From the NCBI GenBank assembly GCA_025362415.1, contig JANYGM010000388.1, positions 1 through 6,781 on the forward strand: a DNA stretch of 6,781 bases, read 5' to 3'. Position 1 is the stretch's first letter. Each line of letters starts with the position of its first letter. Of this stretch, positions 1 through 6,296 are shown piece by piece. The notes under the pieces were generated by a model, which did not search any database, was not told where the DNA came from, and worked only from the letters and a program-made list of their open reading frames with translations. This DNA is from a bacterium. GTDB taxonomy: Bacteria > Bacteroidota > Bacteroidia > Cytophagales > Thermonemataceae. The translations under genes were made by a program, and so were the position numbers.

Positions 1-3000
1 GTACGTATTCCAGTACCTACACTCATCAAAATAGGGCTTTTATAGTTCTGAACTGTTACAAAAAATGGTGGATTAACGACACTTTTCGTATTAAGATTAT
101 TTTCTTTATCCCAGAAATACCCTTTACTCCAAGCCGTTCCAGCATCAGCAAAAGCAGTTATTTGAAGGTTTTTGAAAAAATTAGAAGAAATAGAATTTTT
201 AAGAAGGTACTTCACAATAGGAAAACGTATCTCTGCATTGATAACAAAAAAGTTTTTACCTGCCAATTTATTGTAATTGTAGCCACGCAACGTAGTGGCA
301 AATTCATTAAAAAGCAAATCACTATTATCTACGTTTGGGGCAGTTTCTAGAGGGTCTATTTTGCCTCCACCGCCATCTTTTTGCCCACCAACCCAGTTAT
401 CCATACCTCCAAGCATATAAGTTTTGGGTTTTGCACCACCAAAAGCACCAAACGCAAAACGAGTAGCAAAAATAATATCTTTGTTGATAGGCTGATAATT
501 ACGAATATCTACAAACAAATTACTAAAACTTTCTTTGAGTTTTAGGCTTACATTATATTCATAAAAAACCCTCATACGAGTTCCAGACATCATATTTAAG
601 CCAGAATTTGTAGTATTATCGTACATATATTCTACTTTGGTATGCAAATATTGCCTCACCACAGTAGGCGCACTCAAAGGTGCAACGCCTGCGGAAGCTA
701 TCAAATTTATATCCACAAAACGACTATCCATATAACCACCAGTTGCAGACAAACGCATTGCATTTGTAAACGGCAGGGCAGCAGTTGCAGAAAATTTATT
801 AGAGGCATAGCGTTGAGATTGTACCGTATTGAAATTTACGCCCAAACTTTTACGGTCATAACGCAGTGATAAATCAATTTTTTCAGCTACATAATTATAT
901 TGAAGATAATAATTACTACTTTTAAAATCTAAAATGCCCAAAATACCTGCTTTTATTCTATGATTTTCTAGTAAATCACTCAAATTTATCTCTGCCAATG
1001 CGCCAAAACCTCGCAAAGGGTCATTTATAAGTGTTGTAACACTTTGGTCTGCTGTAAAACGAGGTTCATAAGGATACGCTCCACGAATATCTACACGTTT
1101 GAAAGGCTGATTTTGGTTATTATTTTTCAGAAATTGTGCTGGTTTTGCCTTAAATTCCGCTAAGATTTTAGGGTCAAATTGATAATCATCAGTATCAATT
1201 ATAGTTGGATTATAAGGTTTAGCAGGAATAGTATCATTTTTTTCATTGATTTTTTCTGTATTTTTCTCTATTTTTTTGATTTCTTGTTTTACTGCAAGCC
1301 TTTCTCCTCGTGCCTGCAAAAGCTCTATACGTGTTGTAATAGGTGTTTTTTCTTTTGGAGAAACATCAAAATTACGTTTCAAAGCAATGATTTCTCTTCT
1401 GCCTGCAAGCATACGAAAAACAAAATCTTTGGTAGTTGTATTGATAGAAAAACTACGAATGTCTTGCTTAAAACTCGTAATATTTTCTATTTTATAATCA
1501 TTATTTGTATTATTAAAATTATTAAGAACAGTATTCAAACTATCACTTGGATTACCTTTATTTGGATTTAAATCAAGTTTTTGCAAATTATTGATACCAT
1601 TTTCATCACTCAAAAAGAACACAGTTGAGCTATCCGCCATAAACGGTTGCGAGTGATGTGCGCTTGTACGTGTAAGGCGTGTAACCGCTATTTTTGAAAC
1701 ATTTGGATTATACAAATACAAACTATATTCGTCATTTATCTTACTAAAATCTCCTTTATTTTTAAGTTTTAGCGTATCAGAAATACGGTTGGAAGAGAAT
1801 AGAACAATATTATTACTTTTCCCTACAAAAATAGGGGCTGTGTCGTCATATAAATCATCTGTAATATTTTCGTTATTTTGGTCTTCCAAACGGTAAATAG
1901 ACAAATCATTTTTCCCTGCACGCACCTCCACGCCACCTTGCCTGTCGCTACTAATCAATAAATGTGAACCATCAGCAGAAAAATCAAAACCTGTAACCAC
2001 ATTAAAAAACTCTCTATCTTGCTTATACACGAACTTTTTACGAGGTTTTTTCTCACCTATCATCTTGAAAATCCTAAAATAAGAGTTGCCTTTTCGCTTG
2101 TAGCAAATAGCTAATTGCTCATCATCAGACCACGCCAAAAGTGGTAATTCTGTGTTGATACGTTGTGTATTTAGTTGAAAATTAGCACGTAAAACGACTT
2201 TTTTCTTATTATTTTTGAGATTTTTGACAATTACACGAGTACGCCCTTTGACGTTTTCAGAGTAGGCAACATATTTGCCTGTTGGGTCAATTTTGAGTTC
2301 ATTAAAAATACGTCCTTTGGCATTAAATTTACGCAATTTCTTGTCCCAAGTGGCTTTCGTATAGTTTTTGTCTGCTTTTGTTGCTTGTTCTTTATAAAAT
2401 TTTTTCCATTCTATCAAAAAATTATCAAAATCAATGCCCAATGTACTAGAAATACTACTTGTTTCACTTTTAATAACTCTTGTAAGGTTTAATATATTAG
2501 AAATATTTTGTTCACCATATTTTAGTACAATAAAATTCCAGATAGAATGCCCCACCATACGAGCTTCTCTATCACGCAAACGGTGAGGACGTTTTAGCTT
2601 GCGGTTGTCTATGGCACTACGCATATAGTCGTCCATTTCGCTACTCCAACCTTCAGAAAGATGGGCGGCTATTCCAGATAAAAACCACTCTGGAACGGTA
2701 CTAAGAGCAGAACTTTGCAGAATTTCTTTGATACTTCCGCCATACATCATTTCAGTCAAAAAAGTTTGAATAATGCCATATTTTAATTCTTTTTTGAAGT
2801 CATTGAGGCTTCCCGTAAATGGAATTTCAATGATTGGCTTTATGAATGCCGTTTGTCCACCTATGGTTTTTTCCTCTCCTACAAGTCCTATGTTGCTTTG
2901 TTGCAAATCTCCTAAAGAATTATACAAAAACAGCCTAGTTTTGCCTTCTGGTGTGTGTCCTAGTGTTTCACAAAGTTTTGGAAATTCATTTTCAGCAAAA

Positions 3001-3197
3001 AGAATGGCATAATCAGAGATAAAATTGCCATAATCATAATAATATACTTCAAAATTATCAGAACTTTTCATTTTCCATTCAAAATCTTTGTATTGTACTC
3101 TGTTTTTGCCAAAAGGGCGTTGGGTCATTCCTTCTATTTGCGCATTAGCGTTAGTAGCAAAAAGTAATAATAAAATAATGATTAAGCTGATTTTCAT
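1..3197 (-). CDS. Outer-membrane protein: degenerate peptidase, TolB-like propeller and Omp85-like barrel (3' partial)
   Basis: The frame is open from ATG at 3197 to the left edge (1065 codons, no stop; checked for phase at several points), so the C-terminus is missing. Residues 1-19 are a signal peptide (KIS, then a run of I/L, ending ANA before Q20). Residues about 21-260 resemble the peptidase-MA-like region of Bacteroidota 'PD40/translocation protein TolB' proteins, with VPEWFLSGIAAHLSEGW around W171. The zinc motif HExxH is absent; the expected place reads QTFLTEMMYGG (144-154), so proteolysis is unlikely. Residues about 297-545 hold PD40/WD40-like propeller repeats such as IDPTGKYVAYSE, FSADGSHLLISSDR and FFLSDENG. 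A charged helical linker (about 618-652) follows. From about 728 there are amphipathic strands of a beta-barrel, with NAEIRFPI (about 985-992) and FADAGTAW (1016-1023), typical of Omp85/surface-antigen ends. Perhaps a few tens of residues are lacking. The substrate is unknown; a role in outer-membrane or periplasmic assembly is inference. Confidence 0.88.
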   Translation of the reverse strand, partial: MKISLIIILLLLFATNANAQIEGMTQRPFGKNRVQYKDFEWKMKSSDNFEVYYYDYGNFISDYAILFAENEFPKLCETLGHTPEGKTRLFLYNSLGDLQQSNIGLVGEEKTIGGQTAFIKPIIEIPFTGSLNDFKKELKYGIIQTFLTEMMYGGSIKEILQSSALSTVPEWFLSGIAAHLSEGWSSEMDDYMRSAIDNRKLKRPHRLRDREARMVGHSIWNFIVLKYGEQNISNILNLTRVIKSETSSISSTLGIDFDNFLIEWKKFYKEQATKADKNYTKATWDKKLRKFNAKGRIFNELKIDPTGKYVAYSENVKGRTRVIVKNLKNNKKKVVLRANFQLNTQRINTELPLLAWSDDEQLAICYKRKGNSYFRIFKMIGEKKPRKKFVYKQDREFFNVVTGFDFSADGSHLLISSDRQGGVEVRAGKNDLSIYRLEDQNNENITDDLYDDTAPIFVGKSNNIVLFSSNRISDTLKLKNKGDFSKINDEYSLYLYNPNVSKIAVTRLTRTSAHHSQPFMADSSTVFFLSDENGINNLQKLDLNPNKGNPSDSLNTVLNNFNNTNNDYKIENITSFKQDIRSFSINTTTKDFVFRMLAGRREIIALKRNFDVSPKEKTPITTRIELLQARGERLAVKQEIKKIEKNTEKINEKNDTIPAKPYNPTIIDTDDYQFDPKILAEFKAKPAQFLKNNNQNQPFKRVDIRGAYPYEPRFTADQSVTTLINDPLRGFGALAEINLSDLLENHRIKAGILGILDFKSSNYYLQYNYVAEKIDLSLRYDRKSLGVNFNTVQSQRYASNKFSATAALPFTNAMRLSATGGYMDSRFVDINLIASAGVAPLSAPTVVRQYLHTKVEYMYDNTTNSGLNMMSGTRMRVFYEYNVSLKLKESFSNLFVDIRNYQPINKDIIFATRFAFGAFGGAKPKTYMLGGMDNWVGGQKDGGGGKIDPLETAPNVDNSDLLFNEFATTLRGYNYNKLAGKNFFVINAEIRFPIVKYLLKNSISSNFFKNLQITAFADAGTAWSKGYFWDKENNLNTKSVVNPPFFVTVQNYKSPILMSVGTGIR

Positions 3198-3264
3198 TCT
3201 GTTATATTGGTAGATGGGCGTATTTTGCGGTGATTGCGAGTAAGTATTAAATGTCTTTGTATTC

Positions 3265-3282
3265 ATTCATAATTCATAATTA
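3265..3282 (+). repeat. Short AT-rich repeat, left copy (two ATTCATAA units)
   Basis: This is two 8-base ATTCATAA units followed by TTA. It matches the copy at 3413-3430 at 16 of 18 positions; the two differences are the same T/C change in each unit. Both copies are preceded by AGTATTAAAT in the same orientation (3243-3252 here). No function is visible. Confidence 0.55.
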
Positions 3283-3315
3283 AAAATTTATAATTACTTA
3301 GAACAACATTTAAAA

Positions 3316-3323
3316 CAAAAATA
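3316..3323 (-). promoter_or_regulatory. Possible promoter -7 element for the minus-strand outer-membrane gene
   Basis: Read on the minus strand, the sequence TATTTTTG matches the Bacteroidota -7 consensus TAnnTTTG exactly. It lies between the terminator and the gene that starts at 3197, giving an expected leader of about 110 bases. The -33 position has only ATG instead of TTG and would fall at the edge of the terminator stem, so the upstream half is weak. The region is very AT-rich, so a chance match is possible. Confidence 0.35.
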
Positions 3324-3342
3324 ACATTTTTTGAGGATAAAA

Positions 3343-3386
3343 CATAAAAAATCCCTCAAAGTTTGAACTTTGAGGGATTTTTTATG
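3343..3386 (-). terminator. Strong intrinsic terminator, symmetric with T-runs on both strands
   Basis: The arms 3343-3363 and 3366-3386 are perfect reverse complements over 21 bases. The core is ATCCCTCAAAGTT / AACTTTGAGGGAT, and the arms include A6 and T6 tracts, so either strand yields a GC-centred hairpin followed by a U-run. The formal loop is 2 bases (3364-3365); in RNA the top few A-U pairs would open. It lies 45 bases beyond the stop codon of the FN3/T9SS gene on the minus strand and so should end that transcript before the next gene at 3197. No plus-strand gene points into it within the window, so termination in the other direction is only a structural possibility. Confidence 0.9.
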
Positions 3387-3412
3387 AAATTTTATCTGTA
3401 AATGAGTATTAA

Positions 3413-3430
3413 ATTCACAATTCACAATTA
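3413..3430 (+). repeat. Short AT-rich repeat, right copy (two ATTCACAA units)
   Basis: This is the partner of the copy at 3265-3282, on the other side of the terminator. AGTATTAAAT at 3405-3414 precedes it, overlapping by two bases. It ends one base before the TAA stop (3432-3434, read on the minus strand) of the FN3/T9SS gene. No function is visible. Confidence 0.55.
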
Positions 3431-3431
3431 T

Positions 3432-5699
3432 TTAGTTTTCAACTATCAATTTTTTCACTATTGTACCTTTATCAGACTGGATACGCACATAGTACAAACC
3501 TGATTTTAGGTTTTGTAAGGACATTTCAGTTGTAGTAGAAGAGATATTTTGTTCTGCTACTTTTTGTCCCATTACATTGATAATTTCTGCTTTATTAGCA
3601 CGAATATTAACGCCTTCAAAACTTATCATAAAGTTTTTGCTTGCAGGATTTGGATAAAGTTTTACTGCATTAGAAAGTTTAATATCTACACTTGTAGAAA
3701 CATCATAAGCATTAACACAAGATTCATTACTATAATTAGACAAAGAGCCACCCGCAATTTTGGCACGTACACGGTAGCAATATTTAGCACCTGGTACAAG
3801 TCCCTTCTTTTTTGGTGTAATTTCTAAGTAATTATCTTTGTATCTAATTCCTGCTTTTTGCCCTAAAATAGTAGTTACAGAATCTATTACTTTAAATACT
3901 TGTACTGGTGAGGTGATATCTCCTCTTTTTCTTTCTATGATATATTTCGTTTCAAAGATAGAGTTATCTTTCCACGCAAGCACAATTTTGGGTGTAGTTC
4001 CTAAGTCTGGAGCAACAGGAACAATATAATCATAGTCTTCTATTACTTCTGCTAACGTAACTAGTTCTGTTGGTGCATCAATTGCTGGTGTGCTAGCACA
4101 AGCAGAAACACTATACTCAGAAAATATATCTGTGCCTGCTATTGGCTTTTTAGAGCGGACTCTATAACAATATTTGGTATCAGGTAAAAAAGGAAGTCCT
4201 ACCACACTACCATTATCAGAAGTTCTATAACGCTGTCTTACTGCTCCTGCAGAACCAGGAGTAACATTTGTATCCATAGGGATTGTTACTACCTTAAATA
4301 ATTGCCAATTAGGAGTAGCAGAGTCTATTGAGCGTTCTACTTCATAACTTGCTTCTCTATTTGTATTAGAAACATTAGACATCCATTGCAAATCAATCAC
4401 AAATTCATTAGGTCTTGTGACTGCCGTAAATTCTGTTGCTGTAGCAAGCCCTAAAATAATCTGTACTTCGTCAGAAGGGTCACCATTTGTTGTACCACAA
4501 TAAGGAACCGCAATATAATAATAAGTTGTATTGGCAACCACTACATTATCAGCATAACCTGTTGCATTTTGTACTGCCACAGTAGCATACGGACTACTCA
4601 AAACAGGTACAAAACCTTGTATGTTGCTTCTATAAATTTTATAACCCGTTTCTCCACTTGCATTGTCATCCCAAGTAATAGAAACCGTTGTAACTTGAAC
4701 ATTGGTAACGGCTGTCATACTTGTTGGCTGGTTTAAGATAGCTGATGCACAAGGAATAACTGGAGTACAAACTGCTGTATTATAAGAAGAAACTGCACTA
4801 CCTACTCTAGCTCTAATTCTGTAGCAATAATTACCACCCGTCATATTATGTGCGTAGGTAACTGTAGGAGCAGACACGCTTGCAAGCAATACATAAGTAC
4901 CTGTAAGTGTGCTAGATACCTCTACATCATAGGCAAGTGCATTAGGGGTAGCTCCCCAAGACAAGGCATTAGAAGTGGAAATAGTAGCGTTAGGTGTTAC
5001 TGTAAGTGCGCCAGGTGTAGCAAGAGCAGGAATAATAACTGATGAAACTGCGCTATAAGGAGAAAACAAAAAAGCATTTGCCGCTCTTATTCTATAATAA
5101 TAATTGCTTGGCGTTACAGCATCTGTATAAGTAAAATTAGCTGGTACAGAAGGAACTGCTACTGTTACTGTTGCAATTAAAGAAAAACCTGTTGTTGCAC
5201 TAATAGTGGAGCGTTCTATCAAAAACCTTGTTGTAGTAGCATCTGTACCTGTGTGTGTCCAAATAAGTGCAATACTTGTAGGCGCACTAGCACTTGGACT
5301 AGGTGTAGCACTTGCAATTGCTGGTGCTACTGGTGTGGCAAGATTCACACAAACAATAGGAGAATAAGCAGAAGAAACTACTGGAGTAGCACTATTAACT
5401 GCTTTTAAACGGTAGCAATAACTATCTGGTATTACGGCATCTGTATAAGTAGTACTCGTTAAATTTGTAACAGTCGTTAGCACCATAAAATTAGCAGGAG
5501 TATTATTTGGAGAACGTTCTATGACAAAACCTGTAGCAGGTGTAGTTCCTTGTACATAAGCAGTCCAAGTAAGTGTCATTACGGTTGGGTTAGCTGTATT
5601 ATTAGGTACAACTGTAAGTCCTGCCAAAGGTGCTACTTGGGCATAAACACTCATTACAGAGAGTATAAAGCCAAAAAGCATTAGTATTATTTTTTTCAT
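3432..5699 (-). CDS. Secreted multi-FN3 protein with T9SS type A sorting domain
   Basis: This is a 755-residue protein, complete. Residues 1-20 are a Sec signal peptide (MKKII, hydrophobic core, VYA before Q21). Six fibronectin type III-like modules follow, at about 23-118, 122-223, 227-313, 320-416, 420-536 and 540-664. Each has an early strand with a tryptophan (LTWTAY, LIWTHT, LSWGAT, ITWDDN, LQWMSN, LAWKDN), a middle strand such as FVIERS or YEVERS, and a late Y-[CY]-Y strand, usually YCYR[ILV][KR]A. Residues about 676-755 form a type A T9SS C-terminal domain: LYPNPAS (681-687), INVMGQKV, LKSGLYYVRI and a KKLIVEN end. From family knowledge it is exported by Sec, passed through the type IX translocon and, after removal of the tail, released or fixed to the cell surface. 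No catalytic domain is seen; an adhesin or structural role is inferred. The first ATG of the frame directly precedes the signal peptide; no Shine-Dalgarno is visible. Confidence 0.95.
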   Translation of the reverse strand: MKKIILMLFGFILSVMSVYAQVAPLAGLTVVPNNTANPTVMTLTWTAYVQGTTPATGFVIERSPNNTPANFMVLTTVTNLTSTTYTDAVIPDSYCYRLKAVNSATPVVSSAYSPIVCVNLATPVAPAIASATPSPSASAPTSIALIWTHTGTDATTTRFLIERSTISATTGFSLIATVTVAVPSVPANFTYTDAVTPSNYYYRIRAANAFLFSPYSAVSSVIIPALATPGALTVTPNATISTSNALSWGATPNALAYDVEVSSTLTGTYVLLASVSAPTVTYAHNMTGGNYCYRIRARVGSAVSSYNTAVCTPVIPCASAILNQPTSMTAVTNVQVTTVSITWDDNASGETGYKIYRSNIQGFVPVLSSPYATVAVQNATGYADNVVVANTTYYYIAVPYCGTTNGDPSDEVQIILGLATATEFTAVTRPNEFVIDLQWMSNVSNTNREASYEVERSIDSATPNWQLFKVVTIPMDTNVTPGSAGAVRQRYRTSDNGSVVGLPFLPDTKYCYRVRSKKPIAGTDIFSEYSVSACASTPAIDAPTELVTLAEVIEDYDYIVPVAPDLGTTPKIVLAWKDNSIFETKYIIERKRGDITSPVQVFKVIDSVTTILGQKAGIRYKDNYLEITPKKKGLVPGAKYCYRVRAKIAGGSLSNYSNESCVNAYDVSTSVDIKLSNAVKLYPNPASKNFMISFEGVNIRANKAEIINVMGQKVAEQNISSTTTEMSLQNLKSGLYYVRIQSDKGTIVKKLIVEN

Positions 5700-5760
5700 G
5701 ATAAGAATAAGTATTTAAGTTATAAAAATAAGTTGTAGAATTTTTTTATGAAAATATTTC

Positions 5761-5820
5761 TTTTTAGTGCTTTTTAGACGTTCATATTAAGTAGCCATAT
5801 TAAGCAGTCATTAAGAAAGA
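5761..5820 (+). repeat. Cluster of short tandem repeats in the divergent spacer
   Basis: Two 10-base units (TTTTTAGTGC, TTTTTAGACG; 5761-5780) are followed by three units of about 13 bases that begin CATATTAAG, CATATTAAG and CATTAAG (5783-5795, 5796-5808, 5809-5820). The cluster lies 62-121 bases upstream of the FN3/T9SS start and 133-192 bases upstream of the small membrane-protein start. Its position fits an operator or a leader element, but the composition is simple and no known site is recognised. Confidence 0.5.
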
Positions 5821-5872
5821 ATTATTTTACAAAGAAGAATATTTTTTTTAAGAAAACAAAATAATTTCCAAA

Positions 5873-5880
5873 GAAACTTA
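5873..5880 (-). promoter_or_regulatory. Weak candidate -7 element for the FN3/T9SS gene
   Basis: Read on the minus strand this is TAAGTTTC, 7 of 8 matches to TAnnTTTG. A TTG lies 22 bases upstream of it, slightly wide of the usual spacing. It would give a leader of about 165 bases carrying the tandem repeats at 5761-5820. Several other 7-of-8 matches occur nearby in this AT-rich spacer, so the assignment is tentative. Confidence 0.2.
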
Positions 5881-5888
5881 AAATATAT

Positions 5889-5913
5889 TTTGGTCGTTGT
5901 ATCAATAACCAAA
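5889..5913. promoter_or_regulatory. Inverted repeat TTTGGT-N13-ACCAAA upstream of the small membrane-protein gene
   Basis: Arms 5889-5894 and 5908-5913 are perfect 6-base reverse complements. Arm spacing is 19 bases centre to centre, about two helical turns, as for a dimeric regulator site. It ends 39 bases before the ATG at 5953. Short arms in AT-rich DNA often occur by chance. Confidence 0.2.
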
Positions 5914-5952
5914 TAAAAAAACATTATTTTCAGTTAAATTCAGATAAATTTT

Positions 5953-6207
5953 ATGAATCAAACATTACTGGCTACCTTACTTTTAAGTGTTGCTATTTTT
6001 GGTATTTTCTTTCTTTTTGTGGGAGTGCGTGTGTTTTTCTTAAAAAATGGAGAAATGCGTGGTACTTGTTCCTCTCAAAGTCCATTCCTTAACAAAGAAG
6101 GCATTACCTGCGACTTATGTGGAAAACCTACCACAGATTGCCCCAATAATAATTTGCTTGAAACTTCAAAAGATGTTTTGGCTTTGCCTAGCATTAAAAA
6201 ATTGTAA
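5953..6207 (+). CDS. Small Cys-motif single-helix membrane protein, NqrM-like (DUF539)
   Basis: This is an 84-residue protein. Residues about 4-30 form one hydrophobic membrane helix (LLATLLLSVAIFGIFFLFV), then a short basic turn. Four cysteines follow in a compact motif: RGTC39, then C53-DLC56-GKPTTDC63. This order (helix, G-x-C-x-S, a loop with FLNKEG, then CxxCG and a further Cys) resembles NqrM. In studied bacteria NqrM is needed to mature the Na+-translocating NADH:quinone oxidoreductase and is thought to help supply iron to a cysteine-bound site in the membrane subunits. The Bacteroidota relatives are often annotated only as 'membrane or secreted protein'. No nqr gene is in the window, so the role is inferred from the motif. 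The tail after residue 65 carries no motif. The gene is transcribed divergently from the FN3/T9SS gene, without a clear Shine-Dalgarno sequence. Confidence that it is a real gene is about 0.85; that it is NqrM-like about 0.55. Confidence 0.8.
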   Translation: MNQTLLATLLLSVAIFGIFFLFVGVRVFFLKNGEMRGTCSSQSPFLNKEGITCDLCGKPTTDCPNNNLLETSKDVLALPSIKKL

Positions 6208-6243
6208 ATTTAATTTTACCCCAATAAAAAATAAACATTTTTT

Positions 6244-6273
6244 TTGTTTTTGATAATTTTTTGCTTAATTTTG
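6244..6273 (+). promoter_or_regulatory. Bacteroidota-type promoter for the yceD-like gene
   Basis: A TTG (6244-6246, within TTTTTG) is followed after exactly 19 bases by TAATTTTG (6266-6273), a full match to the -7 consensus TAnnTTTG. Transcription should start near 6280, giving a leader of only about 17 bases to the ATG at 6297. This implies that the yceD-like gene is transcribed independently of the small membrane-protein gene. A second TTTTTG (6247-6252) gives a 13-base spacer and fits less well. Confidence 0.7.
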
Positions 6274-6296
6274 CAGTCCAATTTTATGCACCATAA

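Noticed and set aside
1179..1571. 130-codon plus-strand frame inside the outer-membrane gene
   Set aside because: It is antisense to an intact, well-supported frame. Its product is rich in Ile, Phe, Cys and Lys, as expected from reading AT-rich coding DNA backwards, and shows no domain.
3549..3827. 92-codon plus-strand frame inside the FN3/T9SS gene
   Set aside because: It is antisense to the region encoding the last FN3 module and the sorting domain. Its low-complexity product has no recognisable motif.
5880..5891. 12-base palindrome AAAATATATTTT
   Set aside because: It is pure A/T in a very AT-rich spacer; a chance palindrome is likely and nothing else marks it as a site.
5884..5892. TATATTTTG as a plus-strand promoter for the gene at 5953
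   Set aside because: The element is off by one in internal spacing (TA-N3-TTTG) and no TTG lies at the expected upstream distance.
6208..6252. Possible terminator after the NqrM-like gene (AAAAAA ... TTTTTTTT)
   Set aside because: The only pairing is A6 with T-tracts, with no GC core, so a stable hairpin is unlikely. The T-tract also supplies the -33 part of the next promoter.
6047..6253. 68-codon plus-strand frame overlapping the NqrM-like gene
   Set aside because: It lies in another frame of the Cys-motif gene. The competing frame has a start, membrane helix and ordered cysteines; this one does not.
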